64,000 nt of DNA from Flavobacterium sp. SCGC AAA160-P02 (GCA_000383355.1 KB911135.1:62962-126961), one strand, 5' to 3'; shown: positions 8,987 to 18,089, numbered from the stretch's first letter. Program-made: numbers and translations. The notes: generated by a model from the sequence alone, not told the origin.

Positions 8987-10735
8987 CTATTCATAGGCTT
9001 TATAAATAGGTAGTAATAAGTGTGCTTTTTCGTAATGTAAACTTCTTTTGTAAATAAAGTTTAACTGAGCTCTTGGGTTTTTCTCAAAATCTTTATCTGT
9101 AACCATCTTAGCTTCAAAGGCGTCTTTAATAGTGGTATTTTCTTTTAAAATTTGTTCGGCAACATCTTCAAAAACATAACCAGAATAGCCTTCTTTTTGC
9201 TGTAAAACACTATCAAAAAAGTTCCAATTAAAAAAAGAATCAGTAGCTTCTGGTTCTAAGGTTTCCATTATATATCTTGCTCCTTTCTGATGAACGGGTA
9301 TATATAGATCTCCTTTTGAAAAATGAACAGCATTCGAATCAATTTTTACTGATGTATTATAATGTAAATAATGCCCCTCGTATGCACTTGTTCTTGTTTT
9401 ATAATCATCTATATGAAGTGTTTCAACAACTAAAGTGGTGTCTTTTTTAAACTGAGTATAAAAAATCTGATTGTTTTTTAAACGCTCTACTACACGATGC
9501 CATCCTTGTTTTAAAATATACGCTTTTGGAATAGTAATTTCTTTTGTTGGTCTATATTCATTGAAATAATCTACAGGCTCTAAATATGGTTTTGAAGCAT
9601 CATATAACAAACGTTTTCCGTTAGTTACTTTACTATCAATTATTTCTCCTTCATAACCTCTAAATTGAATAACAGAAGGATCTTTTTTTGGGTTAATTTC
9701 AAATGTAATTGGATAGATCTTCTTTTTTAAAATTTTATCAATCGCATTTTTACGAACTATTTTTATATCTACAGAACGTTCTTCAGTAAAATCTAACATA
9801 GATAAAAGCAACTCATAGGTTTGCTCTACACGAATTTTATAGGGCTTTAACATATGTGTCTCAACCATCATTCCTAAAGTATTAAACAAGGTTGTGTATC
9901 CTGTAGAATATCTAGGAGAGTCATAAAATTGTGACCATCCTTCTTTTGGAGTACCGCCCCAAACATTTACATAAGGTGTTATTGGTATCTTTTTTTGCAT
10001 CATAGAACTTTCTAAAGCAGGTCTCATTTGTGTTTCTATAAACTTCCCCAAAGCACCACCTAGTTTGTTGTGCTGAGTAAATAAATGAGAAATCGCATAT
10101 TGGTAATCTGCTCCATTACTAACATGATTATCTATAAATACATCTGGTTCTATAGTATGGAAAATTTCTGCAAAAGCAGCTGCATTTTTAGTGTCTTGCT
10201 TTACAAAATCTCTATTTAAATCGTAGTTTCTGGTATTTCCACGAAACCCGTATTCTTTTGGTCCATTTTGGTTAGCTCTGGTATGTGAATTACGGTTTAG
10301 TGAACCACCAATATTGTATATAGGGATGACCACAATGAGTGTATTTTGATAGCTTTTTTTCAAAGAATCATTCTGTACAATATCTCTAAGTAATAACATA
10401 GATGCATCTATTCCATCAGATTCTCCAGGATGAATACCATTATTGATTAATACGCTGTTTTTAGAGGAGTTCTTAATACTATTTAATTGTGTTTTACCAT
10501 CAGTATTAAAAACTACAATATGTAATGGTAAACCAGCATCTGTTTCACCCATCTCAAAAAAGGAAATTTCTGGATATGAATTAGAAAGCTGTTTGTAATA
10601 ACTAATAACATCTATGTATTCTGATGTTTCTGTACCTCCAGATTTTTCAAATTGAGTGATGAAGTTATTATTGCTGTTTTTTTGTTGACATGTTAAACAT
10701 GAAAGAGCTAATAAAAGAATCCCTAATTTTTTCAT
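8987..10735 (-). CDS. M14-family zinc carboxypeptidase, predicted lipoprotein
   Basis: Exported metallopeptidase that removes C-terminal residues from peptides. Seen: a lipoprotein signal ending LSCLTC then QQ; the zinc pair H-P-G-E in NNGIHPGESDG near residue 95; the Arg/Asn-rich substrate block NRNSHTRANQNG; the third zinc ligand in DNHVSNGADYQY near 203. The catalytic domain is followed by about 250 residues of C-terminal extension typical of Bacteroidota members. It lies 3 bases downstream of coaD on the same strand. Its true substrate is unknown. Confidence 0.9.
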   Translation of the reverse strand: MKKLGILLLALSCLTCQQKNSNNNFITQFEKSGGTETSEYIDVISYYKQLSNSYPEISFFEMGETDAGLPLHIVVFNTDGKTQLNSIKNSSKNSVLINNGIHPGESDGIDASMLLLRDIVQNDSLKKSYQNTLIVVIPIYNIGGSLNRNSHTRANQNGPKEYGFRGNTRNYDLNRDFVKQDTKNAAAFAEIFHTIEPDVFIDNHVSNGADYQYAISHLFTQHNKLGGALGKFIETQMRPALESSMMQKKIPITPYVNVWGGTPKEGWSQFYDSPRYSTGYTTLFNTLGMMVETHMLKPYKIRVEQTYELLLSMLDFTEERSVDIKIVRKNAIDKILKKKIYPITFEINPKKDPSVIQFRGYEGEIIDSKVTNGKRLLYDASKPYLEPVDYFNEYRPTKEITIPKAYILKQGWHRVVERLKNNQIFYTQFKKDTTLVVETLHIDDYKTRTSAYEGHYLHYNTSVKIDSNAVHFSKGDLYIPVHQKGARYIMETLEPEATDSFFNWNFFDSVLQQKEGYSGYVFEDVAEQILKENTTIKDAFEAKMVTDKDFEKNPRAQLNFIYKRSLHYEKAHLLLPIYKAYE

Positions 10736-10738
10736 TTT

Positions 10739-11203
10739 TTAAGACTCTATTTTAGAAGGAACAGAACTGGGTACTAAAGAAGAAACATCTCCTCCATTAA
10801 TTAAAACCTCTCTTACAATAGATGATGACATATAAGAAGTTTTTGCTGCAGTTAATAAAAATATAGTTTCTATGGGCGCCAAATCTCTGTTGGTATGGGC
10901 AATGGCTTTTTCAAATTCAAAATCTGCTGGATTTCGTAGACCTCTTATGATATAATCTATTGCGTGTATTTTGCAAAAATCTACAGTTAAGCCTTTGTAT
11001 GCAATAACTTTTACATTGTCATATTCTTGAAAGCATTCTTCAATAAATTTAATTCTTTGCTCTAAAGAAAACATATATTTCTTATTAGAATTAATTCCAA
11101 TAGCTATAATGATTTCATCAAACAAAGGAATTGCTCGTGTAATAACATCTTCGTGCCCCAGTGTAATTGGATCAAATGAACCCGGAAAAACTGCTTTTTT
11201 CAT
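10739..11203 (-). CDS. coaD: Pantetheine-phosphate adenylyltransferase
   Basis: Adenylates 4'-phosphopantetheine to dephospho-CoA, the penultimate step of CoA synthesis. Seen: 154 residues; the nucleotidyltransferase motif PGSFDPITLGHEDVI (T/HxGH), the RGLRNPADFEFE block at about 88-99, and the C-terminal SYMSSSIVREV motif. It sits 5 bases after ddl; the ddl-coaD-peptidase order looks like one transcript. Confidence 0.97.
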   Translation of the reverse strand: MKKAVFPGSFDPITLGHEDVITRAIPLFDEIIIAIGINSNKKYMFSLEQRIKFIEECFQEYDNVKVIAYKGLTVDFCKIHAIDYIIRGLRNPADFEFEKAIAHTNRDLAPIETIFLLTAAKTSYMSSSIVREVLINGGDVSSLVPSSVPSKIES

Positions 11204-11208
11204 ATGGT

Positions 11209-12180
11209 TTAATTTAGTGCCATTTGAATGGCATTATCAAATAAATCTGCAAGACTAATGGAGGCTTCTTTTGCTTGTTGGGGCAATAAGCTTTCCTCTG
11301 TCATTCCAGGTACTGTATTTATTTCTAAAAAATAAGGTGCTCCATCAACAATTATAAATTCGGAGCGTGAAAATCCTTTCATATTTAAAACTTGATACAC
11401 TTTTGTTGCCAAGCTAACTACTTTCTCTTTTTCAGCTGCTGATATTCTTGCTGGAGTAATTTCTTGAGACTTTCCTTCATATTTAGCTTCATAATCAAAG
11501 AAATCGTTTTCAGAAACAATTTCTGTAATTGGCAAAACGGTTAACTTTCCTTGATATTCAATAACACCAACGGAAACCTCTGTACCATCTAAAAAAGATT
11601 CAATCAAAATCTCTTCATCTTCTTGACATGCTTTTTCTATGGCTGCTTTTAAATTTTCTTCTTCATATACTTTAGAAATCCCAAAGCTAGAACCTGCTCT
11701 ATTTGGCTTCACAAAACATGGTAATCCAACTTTTTTAATAATTCTATCCGTAACTATTTCATCTCTTTGATGCATATAAAAAGAGGTAGCTGTTGGTATC
11801 CCGTATTCTTTTACAACACTTAAAGTGTCTCTTTTATTAAAAGCAAGAGCCATTTGATAAAATGGTGCCGAAGTATGATTCATTCCTATCAAATCAAAAT
11901 AAGCAATAAGCACTCCGTTTTCTCCTGGATCTCCATGGATTGCATTAAAGACACAATCAAATTGTATGTGTTCTTCATCTATAATTACTGAAAAATCATC
12001 CTTAATAATCTGGTATTCTTTTTTGTTATGTATAACAACCCATTTCTCTTTTAAAATATAAACTTTATACAAAGCATATTTATTAGCATCTAATGAATTA
12101 AAGACTACCTCACCGCTTTTTAAAGAAATTTCTACTTCGGAGGAATACCCTCCCATGACAATGGCAATGTTTTTTTGCAT
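11209..12180 (-). CDS. ddl: D-alanine--D-alanine ligase
   Basis: Joins two D-Ala for the peptidoglycan stem peptide. Seen: 323 residues; N-terminal GGYSSEVEISLKSG; ATP-grasp motifs including CFVKPNRAGSSFGISKV; and the metal-binding C-terminal block FLEINTVPGMTEESLLPQQA. It is divergent from the PASTA protein, and coaD follows on its own strand. Confidence 0.97.
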   Translation of the reverse strand: MQKNIAIVMGGYSSEVEISLKSGEVVFNSLDANKYALYKVYILKEKWVVIHNKKEYQIIKDDFSVIIDEEHIQFDCVFNAIHGDPGENGVLIAYFDLIGMNHTSAPFYQMALAFNKRDTLSVVKEYGIPTATSFYMHQRDEIVTDRIIKKVGLPCFVKPNRAGSSFGISKVYEEENLKAAIEKACQEDEEILIESFLDGTEVSVGVIEYQGKLTVLPITEIVSENDFFDYEAKYEGKSQEITPARISAAEKEKVVSLATKVYQVLNMKGFSRSEFIIVDGAPYFLEINTVPGMTEESLLPQQAKEASISLADLFDNAIQMALN

Positions 12181-12199
12181 TTATCTATTGGTTTACACA

Positions 12200-12207
12200 C
12201 AAACTTA
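12200..12207 (-). promoter_or_regulatory. -7 box of ddl
   Basis: TAAGTTTG on the minus strand matches TAnnTTTG, 19 bases before the ddl ATG. Confidence 0.45.
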
Positions 12208-12265
12208 GTTAAAATTTCGTTGATAGATAAAAGAATTGTCAATTCGATTAATTCTATTTTTACAC

Positions 12266-12273
12266 TACATTTG
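12266..12273 (+). promoter_or_regulatory. -7 box of the PASTA gene
   Basis: TACATTTG matches TAnnTTTG, 22 bases before the ATG at 12296. Confidence 0.45.
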
Positions 12274-12295
12274 TCTCATCTAAAAAAAGAAAAAA

Positions 12296-12850
12296 ATGAA
12301 TTTCTTTAGATTTTTAAAAAGTAAGTCCTTCTTTATTCAAATTGGAATAGCTATTGTAAGCGTTTCACTATTGATAATGGGTATAAAATGGTGGCTGAGT
12401 TTCACAACCAATCACGATCAAAAAATACAGGTTCCTGACTTAAATAAAATGTCGTTATCTAATGTTGAAACAAAATTAAAAGAACTGAATTTAGATTTTT
12501 TAGTCATAGATTCTGCAAGTTACAACCCTAAATATCCAAAAAGATCTGTAATTGAACAAACTCCTGAATCTGGAAGTTTTGTAAAAGAAAAACGTAAAGT
12601 TTATCTTACTCTAAATCCTTCAAAATACAGAGATATTACTATTCCTGATTTAAATGGACGCTCAAAACGCCAAGCTATAACTCAATTACAATCTGTAGGA
12701 TTTAAAATTGGGCAGTTCTCGTACGTCTCTGATATTGGTAAAGATGTGGTTCGTGGATTAAAATCTGACGGAAAAAAATTAAGGCCAGGCGCAAAGCTTG
12801 CAAAAAATGCAATCATTGATCTAATATTAGGTGATGGAAAGCGACGATAA
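12296..12850 (+). CDS. Membrane-anchored PASTA-domain protein
   Basis: Short cell-envelope protein of 184 residues: a membrane segment at about 12-32, then two PASTA repeats (about 40-105, starting IQVPDLNKMSLSNVETKL; and about 110-184, starting DITIPDLNGRSKRQAI). PASTA domains bind peptidoglycan or muropeptides in other proteins. Here there is no kinase or penicillin-binding domain. It sits between ddl and an rluD-type gene; the ddl-PASTA-pseudouridine synthase arrangement hints at a wall-related role by position only. The stop is 3 bases before the next ATG. Confidence 0.88.
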   Translation: MNFFRFLKSKSFFIQIGIAIVSVSLLIMGIKWWLSFTTNHDQKIQVPDLNKMSLSNVETKLKELNLDFLVIDSASYNPKYPKRSVIEQTPESGSFVKEKRKVYLTLNPSKYRDITIPDLNGRSKRQAITQLQSVGFKIGQFSYVSDIGKDVVRGLKSDGKKLRPGAKLAKNAIIDLILGDGKRR

Positions 12851-12853
12851 ATT

Positions 12854-13882
12854 ATGACAGAAGATTTCACTCCAGAATTAGAAAATGATGAATTATATGA
12901 ACATCACAGAGTTATTGCTACCGAGGGCCAAGTTCCGCTTCGTGTAGATAAATTTCTCATGAACTTTATTGAAAACGCCACTAGAAATAAATTACAACAA
13001 GCCGCAAAAGCAGGTAATATTTTAGTGAATGATGTTGCCGTTAAATCTAATCATAAAGTGAAGCCCAAAGATGTTGTTAGAATTGTACTAGCGCATCCGC
13101 CACATGAAAATTTATTAGTTGCCGAAGATATTCCTATAGATATCGTATATGAAGACGATACCTTAATGGTAGTCAATAAACCTGCTGGCATGGTAGTTCA
13201 TCCTGGTCATGGAAATTATTCTGGCACCCTAGTAAATGGGCTAATTCATCATGTAGAGAATTTACCTACAAATAGTAATGAACGCCCAGGTCTAGTTCAT
13301 AGAATAGATAAAGACACCAGTGGTTTACTAGTTGTTGCTAAAACAGAATTTGCCATGGCGCATTTGTCAAAACAATTTTTCGATAGAACAACAAATCGTA
13401 AATACCTTGCATTGGTTTGGGGAAATATGGAAGATGATGAGGGAACCATTGAAGGAAATATTGGTCGTAGTTTTAAAAACCGTCTACAAATGGATGTTTT
13501 TCGTGAAGGCGACTATGGTAAACATGCAGTTACTCATTATAAAGTAGTAGAGCGTTTTACTTATGTAACACTTGTGGAATGTAAATTAGAAACAGGGAGA
13601 ACTCATCAAATTAGAGCACATTTTAAATACATTGGTCATACCTTATTTAACGATGAACGATATGGCGGAAATGATATTTTAAAAGGAACCACCTTTACAA
13701 AATACAAGCAATTTGTAGAAAATTGTTTTAAGGTATTGCCAAGACAGGCTTTGCATGCAAAAACACTTGGCTTTAGACACCCAATCACAAAAGAAATGAT
13801 GCAGTTTGATTGTGAAATTCCTGAAGACATTACCGATTGTTTAGAGAAATGGAAAACATATACCCTCAATTCTAAGGAGTAA
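12854..13882 (+). CDS. RluA/RluD-family rRNA pseudouridine synthase
   Basis: Isomerises uridine to pseudouridine in rRNA, probably 23S. Seen: 342 residues; an N-terminal S4-like RNA-binding domain (RVDKFLMNFIENATRNKLQQA; about 28-90), then the catalytic core with HRIDKDTSGLLVVAK holding the catalytic Asp near 155, RKYLALVWG, and ETGRTHQIRAH near 250. RluD is the closest type by layout, but RluC cannot be excluded. It is cotranscribed with the PASTA gene. Confidence 0.93.
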   Translation: MTEDFTPELENDELYEHHRVIATEGQVPLRVDKFLMNFIENATRNKLQQAAKAGNILVNDVAVKSNHKVKPKDVVRIVLAHPPHENLLVAEDIPIDIVYEDDTLMVVNKPAGMVVHPGHGNYSGTLVNGLIHHVENLPTNSNERPGLVHRIDKDTSGLLVVAKTEFAMAHLSKQFFDRTTNRKYLALVWGNMEDDEGTIEGNIGRSFKNRLQMDVFREGDYGKHAVTHYKVVERFTYVTLVECKLETGRTHQIRAHFKYIGHTLFNDERYGGNDILKGTTFTKYKQFVENCFKVLPRQALHAKTLGFRHPITKEMMQFDCEIPEDITDCLEKWKTYTLNSKE

Positions 13883-13980
13883 TTTTAGCTATTAAAATTC
13901 TACTGATTAAAATTTTGATCACTTAAAACTTGACAAATTCTTTTAGTATCTTTATTTTTACGTGTTAATAAATTCGATCA

Positions 13981-14739
13981 ATGAAAATCATTATTTCTCC
14001 AGCAAAATCTCTAGATTTCGAAAGCAGTGCAAAAACCAGTGTTTACACGCAGCCTTCGTTTTTAAAAGAATCTTCACTACTAAATAAAAAACTAAAGGTT
14101 TTATCAAAAAAAAAGTTGAGTGATTTAATGAAAATATCTCCAGCCCTAGCAGATTTAAATTACGACAGAAATCAGAACTGGCATCAACCTTTTTCTTTAA
14201 AAAACTCTAAACAAGCCATTTATGCTTTTACAGGAGAAGTTTTTAGAGGCATCGATATTACATCACTTGCTGAAGAAAAAATACCCCTTTTACAAGACCG
14301 TCTTCGAATTTTATCTGGACTTTATGGTCTGTTGAAGCCTTTAGATTTAATTCAACCCTATCGTCTAGAGATGGGAACAAGAATAAGTGTTGGTAAAGCT
14401 GACAATCTTTACAAATTTTGGGATTCTAATTTAGCTGATGCGTTAAATAATGAAATGAAAGGCGGTGATTTACTCATAAATCTAGCTAGCTCAGAATACT
14501 TTAAAGCAGTTCCAGAAAAAGCGTTAAAAACTTCAATGATTACTCCAATTTTTAAAGAATTAAAAAATGGAGATTATAAAATTGTGATGACCTATGCTAA
14601 AAGAGCACGTGGTTTAATGGTGAGATATATAATTGAAAATGATATAAACACACTAGAAGAATTAAAAGGATTTAATACTGATGGCTATGCTTTTACCGAG
14701 TCTTTATCAACAGAAACAGAATTAGTATTTACCAGATAA
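13981..14739 (+). CDS. yaaA: Peroxide stress protein YaaA (DUF328)
   Basis: In E. coli, YaaA lowers free intracellular iron during peroxide stress and binds DNA. Seen: the hallmark start MKIIISPAKSLDF, GLYGLLKPLD and YRLEMG in the middle, and YAKRARGLMVRYI near 205-217; length 252 is normal. It is convergent with blh, with only 3 bases between the stops. Confidence 0.94.
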   Translation: MKIIISPAKSLDFESSAKTSVYTQPSFLKESSLLNKKLKVLSKKKLSDLMKISPALADLNYDRNQNWHQPFSLKNSKQAIYAFTGEVFRGIDITSLAEEKIPLLQDRLRILSGLYGLLKPLDLIQPYRLEMGTRISVGKADNLYKFWDSNLADALNNEMKGGDLLINLASSEYFKAVPEKALKTSMITPIFKELKNGDYKIVMTYAKRARGLMVRYIIENDINTLEELKGFNTDGYAFTESLSTETELVFTR

Positions 14740-14742
14740 CAC

Positions 14743-15589
14743 TTATTGTTTCATTCTATTCATCACCCATACATGAGGTGCTGTTACAGCAAATAGAACA
14801 ATAAATATAATAGAGTTAAAAAGACTTTCACTTAAGTAATAATAGGCCACAACCAAACCAGTAATACTTATCAACCAATAAACAAAAGCTGTTTTGAGGT
14901 ATTCCAAAATTGTTTTGAAAGTATATCCTCCTGATAAAAATTTTGTTTGATCTAAAATAGATGGAATACTATGCCATAACACAAAATAAATGGCAAAGCC
15001 AAAAATGAGAGAGCTTGTTTTAAAAACTAAATACAATAATAAAACATAAAACAATTCCCTAACAATTTGAATATTCGGTTTTACTTTTCTTGTAAAAAGA
15101 TAAGCAGTTAGAGTTATTAATAGCAAAGAAGAAGTAACTAACATAGTTTCAATCCAACTATTTGGGATAATTTTACCTGTTAAATTTCGCATGACAACCT
15201 CAACATCTTTAAGATTCTCTATAAAAATTAGAGAAAAAATAAGCATCCCATAGGCAGTATATAGCATAGATTTAAGAACCTTAGATCCGCTAATTTTATC
15301 TTCTAAATGCTGTTCTCCAAAATGATAAGAACTTAATATGATAAAAAATAAAAAAGAAATAAAAGGATGTATTAAGTAACTCATAATACATAAAATAATA
15401 AGAAATAAATAAAATGCCGTAGATTTTAAAAAACTAGTAGTGTTTTTTTGCTGTTTTTTTTAAGATTGTAAAATCATTTGAACCATGAATGATTCCAATA
15501 GAAAGCACAATAATATATGCGATAGAATCCTCTATGATTTGACCAAATTGAATGCTTATCCAAAATAGTAAAAATGTAAAAAAAATCAT
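14743..15589 (-). pseudogene. blh: Beta-carotene 15,15'-dioxygenase Brp/Blh, reading frame broken by one base
   Basis: Membrane dioxygenase that cleaves beta-carotene into two retinals, the chromophore of the neighbouring proteorhodopsin. The main open frame (ATG 15384, 213 residues) holds SSYHFGEQ, LWHSIPS and APHVWVMNRM, three His motifs of the family. The missing N-terminus is in another frame: from ATG 15589 (or TTG 15613) it reads MIFFTFLLFWISIQFG and then the fourth motif IIHGSND, and stops at 15434. The frames join if one A is dropped from the A8 run at 15454-15461 (or the A7 run at 15443-15449), giving about 281 residues, the usual size. Divergent from proteorhodopsin, as in other marine flavobacteria. 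Assembly error, real inactivation and slippage are all possible. Confidence 0.88.
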
Positions 15590-15714
15590 AAAATCTTGAT
15601 AATGTACTCTCAAAAGATAGTTTTTTTTTCAAAGTTAATATTTTTTTTGTATTTTCGTTCGGGTTTTAGTACAAAACCTTAAACAAAACTAATTACTAAC
15701 AAATCATTTTTTTT

Positions 15715-16431
15715 ATGAATTATTTAAACTTAATTGCAATGGCTGTCCCTACGGACGGTACAGGATTTACATTTTGGCTTGGAGCTATGGCTATGATGGC
15801 TGCATCTGTGTTTTTCTTCCTATCAATGAACAGTGTTGACGCTAAATGGAGAACATCTCTTTTAGTTTCAGGATTAATTACATTTATTGCCGCAGTTCAC
15901 TACATGTACATGAGAGATGCTCATGCTGCTGGAGACTCTACTACAGTATTTAGATATGTAGATTGGATTTTAACAGTACCTCTAATGTGTGTTGAATTTT
16001 ACTTGATACTTAGAGTAGCTGGTGCAACTAAATCACACATGTGGAAATTAATTGGATTTTCAACTATCATGTTAGTCACTGGTTTCTTTGGTGAATCAGG
16101 ATGGGACGGTGGATTATTAAATGCTTCTATGTGGGGATTACTTTCTGGTCTTGCTTACTTCTATATCGCATATGAAGTTTGGTTAGGAAGCCTAAAGAAA
16201 TTAGCTGTTGCAGCTGGTGGAAACGTATTAAAAGCTCACAAAACTTTATGTTGGTTCCTTCTTGTTGGTTGGGCAATTTATCCTTTAGGATATATGGCTG
16301 GTACTGATGGATGGTACAACGGTATTGAAACTGTTCTTCCTTCTATGGAGGTTATTTATAACATTGGAGATGCAATTAACAAAATTGGATTTGGTTTAGT
16401 TGTTTACACGTTAGCTGTAAGCAAAGACTAA
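15715..16431 (+). CDS. Proteorhodopsin, light-driven proton pump
   Basis: Seven-helix retinal protein that pumps protons out of the cell in light. Seen: 238 residues; His62 (the H75 equivalent in VHYMYMRD), the helix-C motif DWILTVPLMCVE with proton acceptor Asp83, Thr87 and donor Glu94 (DTE type), and retinal-binding Lys223 in AINKIGFG. Met91 occupies the spectral-tuning position (105 in the reference protein); Leu or Met there gives green absorption, Gln blue. The pump is thus predicted to be green-absorbing. blh is divergent upstream. A strong hairpin terminator follows at 16455-16491. Confidence 0.97.
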   Translation: MNYLNLIAMAVPTDGTGFTFWLGAMAMMAASVFFFLSMNSVDAKWRTSLLVSGLITFIAAVHYMYMRDAHAAGDSTTVFRYVDWILTVPLMCVEFYLILRVAGATKSHMWKLIGFSTIMLVTGFFGESGWDGGLLNASMWGLLSGLAYFYIAYEVWLGSLKKLAVAAGGNVLKAHKTLCWFLLVGWAIYPLGYMAGTDGWYNGIETVLPSMEVIYNIGDAINKIGFGLVVYTLAVSKD

Positions 16432-16454
16432 TAAATATTTCGGTTAGTTAAAAA

Positions 16455-16491
16455 AACCCAAGTAGTTAACATAACTACTTGGGTTTTTTAT
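16455..16491. terminator. Bidirectional terminator between proteorhodopsin and the membrane protein gene
   Basis: A perfect 14-bp stem (AACCCAAGTAGTTA with its complement), a 3-base loop, A-run on the left and T-run on the right. It serves both convergent genes. Confidence 0.9.
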
Positions 16492-16538
16492 TTATTTCAA
16501 TTAGGTAAATCGAAATAATTGATAGTAAATTAAAATTC

Positions 16539-17315
16539 TTATTTAGATCTAAATGGTAAATAAGGACTCTTAATAAAATTCACAAGACTTGAAATAATAC
16601 TATAGAAAAACTTATAGATCGCTAAAACCACATACAATTTAGCCAAAACTACAGCAACTCCAACATACTCCCAAGCCACAGACATTAGACCATCCCAGCT
16701 CCAAGCAGATCCTGAAGCCATCGTTGGATCCCAATTTGTCCAATCTTTAGCTAAAATATCTCCTATAAAAGAAAGATTTAAAAGATTAGCTAATTCTGCA
16801 GTAGCTGCCATTGGCAATGCATATGCATAATTTATATTTTCAATCCATCCTGTAGCAAAATCTCCCGAAACATTTAATGATGTAGCCCATGATAATGTCA
16901 TTGCAAATGCACCAAACAAGGCTACAATAGCAGCAACATGTCCTAGTACTTTAATATTTGCAAGTGCTAAATCTTTAAAAATAAAATCAATAGTTCCACT
17001 TTTGGAGGCAGCTAAGCTATCTCCAGCAGATCTAATAACCTGAGAAATAGGAAATGCAGCATACACCCATATAAGCATAGATAAAACATTTGCTAAAATA
17101 TCCATTTTCTCTCCCATTCCACCAGACCAAATAGGTGAAAGAATCACAACTAGTGATGTTAACAATACTACAAGGGCTGAAACTGTGTAAAATTTACCCA
17201 CCCAAGCTGGGATATTACCCTCTGAATCTTGAACCCAAGAATTAAAAGTGTTTCCTGGTAATTTTGAATTGACTACCTGAGGTAAGTCAAGTAATTTGTT
17301 TAAAATTTTCTCCAT
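16539..17315 (-). CDS. Unrecognised membrane protein next to proteorhodopsin
   Basis: I do not recognise the family. The 258-residue protein has a soluble N-terminus of about 38 residues containing a Trp- and Pro-rich stretch, then four to five hydrophobic segments at about 40-62, 72-93, 118-143, 162-183 and 210-245, rich in Ala and Trp. No catalytic motif or signal peptide is evident, and there is no conserved Lys in the last helix to suggest a rhodopsin. It has a good promoter of its own (TTG-N19-TATTATTG) and ends tail-to-tail with proteorhodopsin. A link to light use is suggested by position only. Confidence 0.75.
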   Translation of the reverse strand: MEKILNKLLDLPQVVNSKLPGNTFNSWVQDSEGNIPAWVGKFYTVSALVVLLTSLVVILSPIWSGGMGEKMDILANVLSMLIWVYAAFPISQVIRSAGDSLAASKSGTIDFIFKDLALANIKVLGHVAAIVALFGAFAMTLSWATSLNVSGDFATGWIENINYAYALPMAATAELANLLNLSFIGDILAKDWTNWDPTMASGSAWSWDGLMSVAWEYVGVAVVLAKLYVVLAIYKFFYSIISSLVNFIKSPYLPFRSK

Positions 17316-17747
17316 TTTTTAATAAATATTTATTGGTTAGTACTTCAATAATACAATTAATTAATTAATTAACAATAAATTAACTTTTTAACAACAAAAT
17401 TATCAATTATATAAAATTGATTATTAAATTTTAATAAGGTGTCAATTTATTAACATTTTTAGTAGCTAGGCCACATATTTAACTCTCTTAAAAAGAGAAA
17501 AAACCATGTTGATAACTTATTAAAAATAAGATTTTTAAAAAATTACTTTTTATTCAATTTTTGATCTTTCTGGGGGTCATTTAATTTTTTAAAGTTCTGA
17601 AGAAATTACACAAAAATAGAAAAAATAAAAATTTTGTTTTCAAAATAGAGGATGCAAGATTTATTTAAGGAATGTTTTTTTAGTGAAAAAAAAAATAAAA
17701 AACACCCTTAATAATCTTCTTTTAAAGAATAATAGAATAATAGAACT
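17316..17747. other. 432-base AT-rich intergenic region
   Basis: No convincing gene. Near the left end is the promoter of the membrane protein gene. The rest holds short AT-rich hairpins, for example CTTATT-aaa-AATAAG near 17516-17530, and a duplicated AATAATAGAA run just after the DUF2853 stop; none is a clear terminator. Confidence 0.5.
17346..17375 (-). promoter_or_regulatory. Promoter of the membrane protein gene (TTG-N19-TATTATTG)
   Basis: On the minus strand a TTG at 17375-17373 is followed after 19 bases by TATTATTG (17353-17346). This matches the Bacteroidota pattern TTG-N17-23-TAnnTTTG with one mismatch. It lies about 31 bases before the ATG. The spacer is a TTAA-rich repeat. Confidence 0.55.
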
Positions 17748-18089
17748 TTAGCTTAAAATTTTGGACTCTTGACCTAGCTCCTTCACAAGTAGATAATAAA
17801 AAATTGCTCTATACTTTACCCTATTTGTTTTCCCCATCAAAACACCTACTTTAGTAATGGCATTATCTAGATACTCACCATCTTTGAGGCCTAATTTATG
17901 TATTAAGAAATTATGCTTTACCGTAAAAACTTCTTTTTCATCAGAGGTAGATACAGATGCTGCATCTCTTTTAAAGATCGAAGGACCTAACCCTCTGGTG
18001 ATTTTATCAAATAATTCATCTTCATATGGCAACCCCATAGAATCCATATTTTCTTTGTAAAAACTAATTTTTTCATCAAACTTATTCAT
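17748..18089 (-). CDS. DUF2853 family protein
   Basis: Small soluble protein of 113 residues with the DUF2853 pattern: an N-terminal KFDEKISFYKEN helix, the central LFDKITRGLGPSIFKRDAASVS block, KHNFLIHKLGL, and YRAIFYYLLVKELGQES at the C-terminus. No function is established for the family. It is a single-gene unit, divergent from dnaK. Confidence 0.85.
   Translation of the reverse strand: MNKFDEKISFYKENMDSMGLPYEDELFDKITRGLGPSIFKRDAASVSTSDEKEVFTVKHNFLIHKLGLKDGEYLDNAITKVGVLMGKTNRVKYRAIFYYLLVKELGQESKILS

Noticed and set aside
16441..16452. CGGTTAGTTAAA copy shared with 21382-21394
   Set aside because: Short, AT-rich and without further shared flanks; two copies in 64 kb of AT-rich DNA can be chance.
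17346..17400. TTAATTAATTAATTAA run as a possible integration or replication site
   Set aside because: Simple AT repeat within a promoter spacer; no DnaA boxes, attachment-site duplication or integrase nearby.
14743..18089. The proteorhodopsin region as recent lateral transfer
   Set aside because: No mobile element, no tRNA at the border and base use that looks the same as in the neighbours; blh-proteorhodopsin pairing is usual in marine flavobacteria.
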